Of a DNA stretch of 64,000 nt, positions 61,321 through 64,000 are shown in pieces. The notes beneath the pieces are model-generated. The model was not told the origin of the DNA, did no database searches, and worked only from the letters and a program-made list of their open reading frames with translations. Location: NCBI GenBank assembly GCA_030431635.1, contig JAUIIL010000001.1:62001-126000 (forward strand). Direction: 5' to 3'. How positions within the stretch are numbered: the first letter of the stretch is position 1; the number at the start of each line of letters is the position of its first letter. Made by a program: the position numbers and the translations under genes. Source of the stretch: Bacteriovoracia bacterium. GTDB lineage: Bacteria; Bdellovibrionota; Bacteriovoracia; Bacteriovoracales; Bacteriovoracaceae.

Positions 61321-63375
61321 ATGAGCAAACTAAATATTTCAAAATTTGTTTCTGAAAACTTTAACGCTGAAGATTTTTCTCATCTTCATTGGGAAGGGAG
61401 TTTTCAAAGTTATGTAGACTTGGTTTTAAAAGATCCAAGAATTACAAGAAATGCCTTTCAAAGAGTCCACGACATGGTGATAAGCTATGGGACTTCCAAC
61501 TATACAGAATACAAAAAAGAAATTACTCGTTATCACTTTTTTGATGACCCTCTAGAAAACGGTAAGGATGCTATTTTTGGAATCGATGTTCACTTGATGA
61601 AATTTGTGAATTTTTTCAAGTCAGCGGCTGCTGGGTATGGAACTGAGAAAAGGGTTCTTCTTTTACATGGTCCTGTTGGATCTGCCAAATCTTCCATTTC
61701 TAGACTTCTGAAAAAAGGGCTTGAACATTATTCAAAAACAGATGAAGGAGCTCTCTATACTTATGAATGGTATGACGTTGAAGAGACACCAATTCTTGGA
61801 GGACAAAAAGTTTTTCCATGCCCAATGCATGAAGAACCATTGAAACTTATCCCGGAAGAGGTAAGAGCTCAATTTGCTGAAGAGTTAAATAAAAATATTG
61901 ATGGTTTTAGAATAAAAATTAAGGGAACAATTAATCCAGCCTGTCGTTATATTTATGAACAGTATATGAAAAAATATAACGGAAACTGGAATAAGGTCAT
62001 TGATAATCACATTAGGATTAAGAGACTCGTTCTTTCTGAAAAAGATAGAGTGGGGATTGGTACATTTCAACCAAAAGATGAGAAAAACCAAGATTCAACA
62101 GAGCTAACTGGAGATATCAACTACAGAAAAATTGCTCAGTATGGTTCTGACTCAGATCCAAGAGCTTTTAACTTTGATGGAGAGTTTAACATCGCTAACA
62201 GAGGGATTGTTGAATTCATCGAGATGTTAAAACTTGATGTGGCCTTCCTTTATGATTTACTAGGAGCTTCTCAAGAACAGTCAATTAAACCCAAAAAGTT
62301 TGCTCAAACTTCAATTGATGAAGTTATTTTGGGACATACAAATGAGCCTGAATTTAGAAAGCTTCAAAATAATGAGTTTATGGAAGCTCTTCGAGATAGA
62401 ACGGTTAAAATTGATGTTCCTTATATTACAAGACTTGATCAAGAGGTGAAAATCTATCAAAAAGATTTTAACTCAAAAACTCTTGATATCCATATCGCTC
62501 CTCACACAATTGATATGGCCAGTACATGGGCTGTTTTAACAAGACTAGAGGAACCAAAGAAAGCGGATTTGACAAGAATGCAAAAACTCAAACTTTATAA
62601 CGGGAAGACTCTTCCAGGTTATAATGAAGATAATGTGAAGGAATTGCGTAAAGAAGCTGTGAGAGAAGGATTGGAAGGGATTTCTCCTCGTTATATCCAA
62701 GATAAAATCTCAAATGCCATCGTAAAGAATGCTCATCACGGCTGTCTTAATCCTTTTATGGTCTTTAATGAACTTGAGTCTGGACTCAAGCATCACGCAT
62801 TGATTAATTCTCCCGATCAACTTGAAGTTTATAAAGAGATGTTGGCGACGACTAGACAAGAGTATGAGGATACTGTGAAAAATGATGTCATGAAAGCCAT
62901 TAGCGTTGATGAAACGGCCATTAATACTTTATGTGCGAACTATATTGATAACGTGAAGGCTTATACTCAGAAAGAGAAAATTAGAAATAAATACTCTAAT
63001 AAACTTGAAGAAGCAGATGAGCGTTTCATGAGATCGATCGAAGAGAAGATTGATATTCCTGAATCACGTAAAGATGATTTTAGAAGAGAAATCATGAATT
63101 ATATTGGTGCTCTTGCTATTGAAGGGAAGCAATTTGATTATAAGATGAATGAAAGACTGCATAGGGCGCTAGAGCTTAAGCTTTTTGAAGATCAGAAAGA
63201 TACGATTAAGTTAACGACAATTATTTCAAACGTTGTAGATAAGGCGACACAAGAGAAGATTGAAGTTGTAAAGTCTAGGCTTATTAAAAACTTTAATTAC
63301 TGTGAAATATGTGCAACTGATGCTTTAAATTTCGTTGCGAGTATTTTTGCCAAAGGCGATTCGATTAAATCTTAA
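61321..63375 (+). CDS. prkA: PrkA/YeaG-type serine protein kinase
   Basis: The product is a PrkA-family protein, an AAA+-related kinase. It has the Walker A loop [19 protein letters not shown] (about residue 113-131), an extended PrkA N-domain ([36 protein letters not shown]) and the C-terminal PrkA domain ([20 protein letters not shown]). At 684 residues it matches the family. TGGAGG precedes the ATG. The next gene is YeaH-like (DUF444), the usual partner; in E. coli the YeaG/YeaH pair acts in stationary phase and stress. SpoVR, the usual third partner, would lie past the window edge. Confidence 0.94.
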   Translation: MSKLNISKFVSENFNAEDFSHLHWEGSFQSYVDLVLKDPRITRNAFQRVHDMVISYGTSNYTEYKKEITRYHFFDDPLENGKDAIFGIDVHLMKFVNFFKSAAAGYGTEKRVLLLHGPVGSAKSSISRLLKKGLEHYSKTDEGALYTYEWYDVEETPILGGQKVFPCPMHEEPLKLIPEEVRAQFAEELNKNIDGFRIKIKGTINPACRYIYEQYMKKYNGNWNKVIDNHIRIKRLVLSEKDRVGIGTFQPKDEKNQDSTELTGDINYRKIAQYGSDSDPRAFNFDGEFNIANRGIVEFIEMLKLDVAFLYDLLGASQEQSIKPKKFAQTSIDEVILGHTNEPEFRKLQNNEFMEALRDRTVKIDVPYITRLDQEVKIYQKDFNSKTLDIHIAPHTIDMASTWAVLTRLEEPKKADLTRMQKLKLYNGKTLPGYNEDNVKELRKEAVREGLEGISPRYIQDKISNAIVKNAHHGCLNPFMVFNELESGLKHHALINSPDQLEVYKEMLATTRQEYEDTVKNDVMKAISVDETAINTLCANYIDNVKAYTQKEKIRNKYSNKLEEADERFMRSIEEKIDIPESRKDDFRREIMNYIGALAIEGKQFDYKMNERLHRALELKLFEDQKDTIKLTTIISNVVDKATQEKIEVVKSRLIKNFNYCEICATDALNFVASIFAKGDSIKS

Positions 63376-63384
63376 GGAGAACGC

Positions 63385-64000
63385 TTGGACCACCCGATAA
63401 AAAGAGATCACGCACGTTTTAGAAAAATCGTAAAAGGTCGCGTGCGTGATAACCTAAGGAAATATATCTCTCATGGACAACAAATTGTTCCCAAAGGGGG
63501 AGATAAGTTTACTGTTCCAATGCCTCAAATTGATACCCCAAGATTTAAGTTTGGTGATAAATCCCAAGGGGGTGTCGGACAAGGTGAAGGGCAACCTGGA
63601 GATCCAGTTGATGGACAACAAGATCCAAATGGAGAACCAGGAGAGGGTGAAGCCGGTCAAGACGAAGGAAGTAAAGAATTAGAGGTTGAGCTAACTGTAG
63701 ATGAGTTGGCCCAGATTTTAGGTGAGCAGCTTGAGCTTCCTAATATTCAACCGAAGGGAAAAAAATCCCTTCAATCAACAGTTGATAAGTACTCGACTAT
63801 TGGAAAAACAGGGCCTGATTCACTAAGACATATTAAAAGAACTTATAAAGAAGCCCTCAAAAGACAGATTGCTTTGGGACATTACGATCCAAATAACCCA
63901 ACTGTTATTCCGACAAAAGGTGATTACCGCTACAGAGCAGCTGATACGAAAATAGAAATGGAGAATTCTGCTGTTGTCATTTATATGATGGATGTCTCAG
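63385..64000 (+). CDS. yeaH: YeaH-family (DUF444) protein, start only (3' end outside window)
   Basis: It starts with TTG at 63385, with AAGGAGA four bases before it, and runs open for 205 residues to the window edge. The N-terminus is KRDHARFRKIVKGRVRDNLR, as in YeaH, then a Gly/Gln/Asp-rich linker, PNIQPKGKKSL and, at the edge, AVVIYMMDVS, the beginning of the vWA-like domain that reads MDVSGSM in the family. Nine bases separate it from prkA, in one operon. Confidence 0.9.
   Translation, partial: MDHPIKRDHARFRKIVKGRVRDNLRKYISHGQQIVPKGGDKFTVPMPQIDTPRFKFGDKSQGGVGQGEGQPGDPVDGQQDPNGEPGEGEAGQDEGSKELEVELTVDELAQILGEQLELPNIQPKGKKSLQSTVDKYSTIGKTGPDSLRHIKRTYKEALKRQIALGHYDPNNPTVIPTKGDYRYRAADTKIEMENSAVVIYMMDVS

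Overview
The window is AT-rich, densely packed chromosomal DNA from a Gram-negative bacterium with an unusually large share of exported proteins. The gene content includes a complete-looking mevalonate block (type 2 IPP isomerase, HMG-CoA reductase, two GHMP kinases, diphosphomevalonate decarboxylase), arginine decarboxylase SpeA, SecA next to an M23 endopeptidase, PrkA/YeaH, tandem subtilases and many lysine-rich secreted proteins of unknown function. Together with the AT-rich codon use this best fits the predatory Bdellovibrionota, probably a Bacteriovorax/Halobacteriovorax relative. That placement is inferred from content and style, not from a marker gene. No tRNA, rRNA, CRISPR array, insertion sequence or prophage was seen.

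Layout. 0-9 kb: a truncated lytic transglycosylase, secreted and lipoprotein genes, an M19 dipeptidase, speA, a small lipoprotein, a cNMP-binding protein and a degenerate SGNH-like protein. 9-14 kb: two overlapping U32-family (TrhP-like) genes and two tandem secreted subtilases, each subtilase with its own terminator. 14-24 kb: envelope proteins, an SbtA-like bicarbonate transporter with a PII-like partner and a porin, a possible switching RNA element, a pair of exported repeat proteins and rRNA methyltransferase-like genes. 24-29 kb: the mevalonate operon. 29-45 kb: an exported-protein island, described below. 45-52 kb: crotonase, trxB and outer-membrane barrel proteins. 52-61 kb: a collagen-like protein and the PP2C / M23 / secA / YbjQ-like / glpD run. 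61-64 kb: prkA and the start of yeaH.

The most novel part is 29.4-45.1 kb. A 1627-residue secreted protein, with a degenerate M48-like N-terminus and a UbiB/ADCK-like kinase signature near its C-terminus, is transcribed divergently from a run of eight exported-protein genes. Five of these eight are paralogues with one architecture: signal peptide, a Cys just after it, a hydrophobic segment, a long charged helical region, a second hydrophobic segment, a second Cys, and a C-terminal [FL][KR]x[VI]F motif. In four of the five the second Cys lies exactly 48 residues before that motif. The other three are a HEGLH-containing metallopeptidase-like protein, a coiled-coil protein and a 611-residue helical protein.

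Two transcription units in the island start from sigma-54-type elements (GG-N10-GC), and each carries a closely similar palindrome 67 or 68 bp upstream of the GG. This geometry is expected for a shared enhancer-binding activator. Three further sigma-54-type elements precede a 26-residue membrane peptide, a small lipoprotein and the collagen-like protein. The window therefore appears to hold part of a sigma-54 regulon for envelope and secreted proteins.
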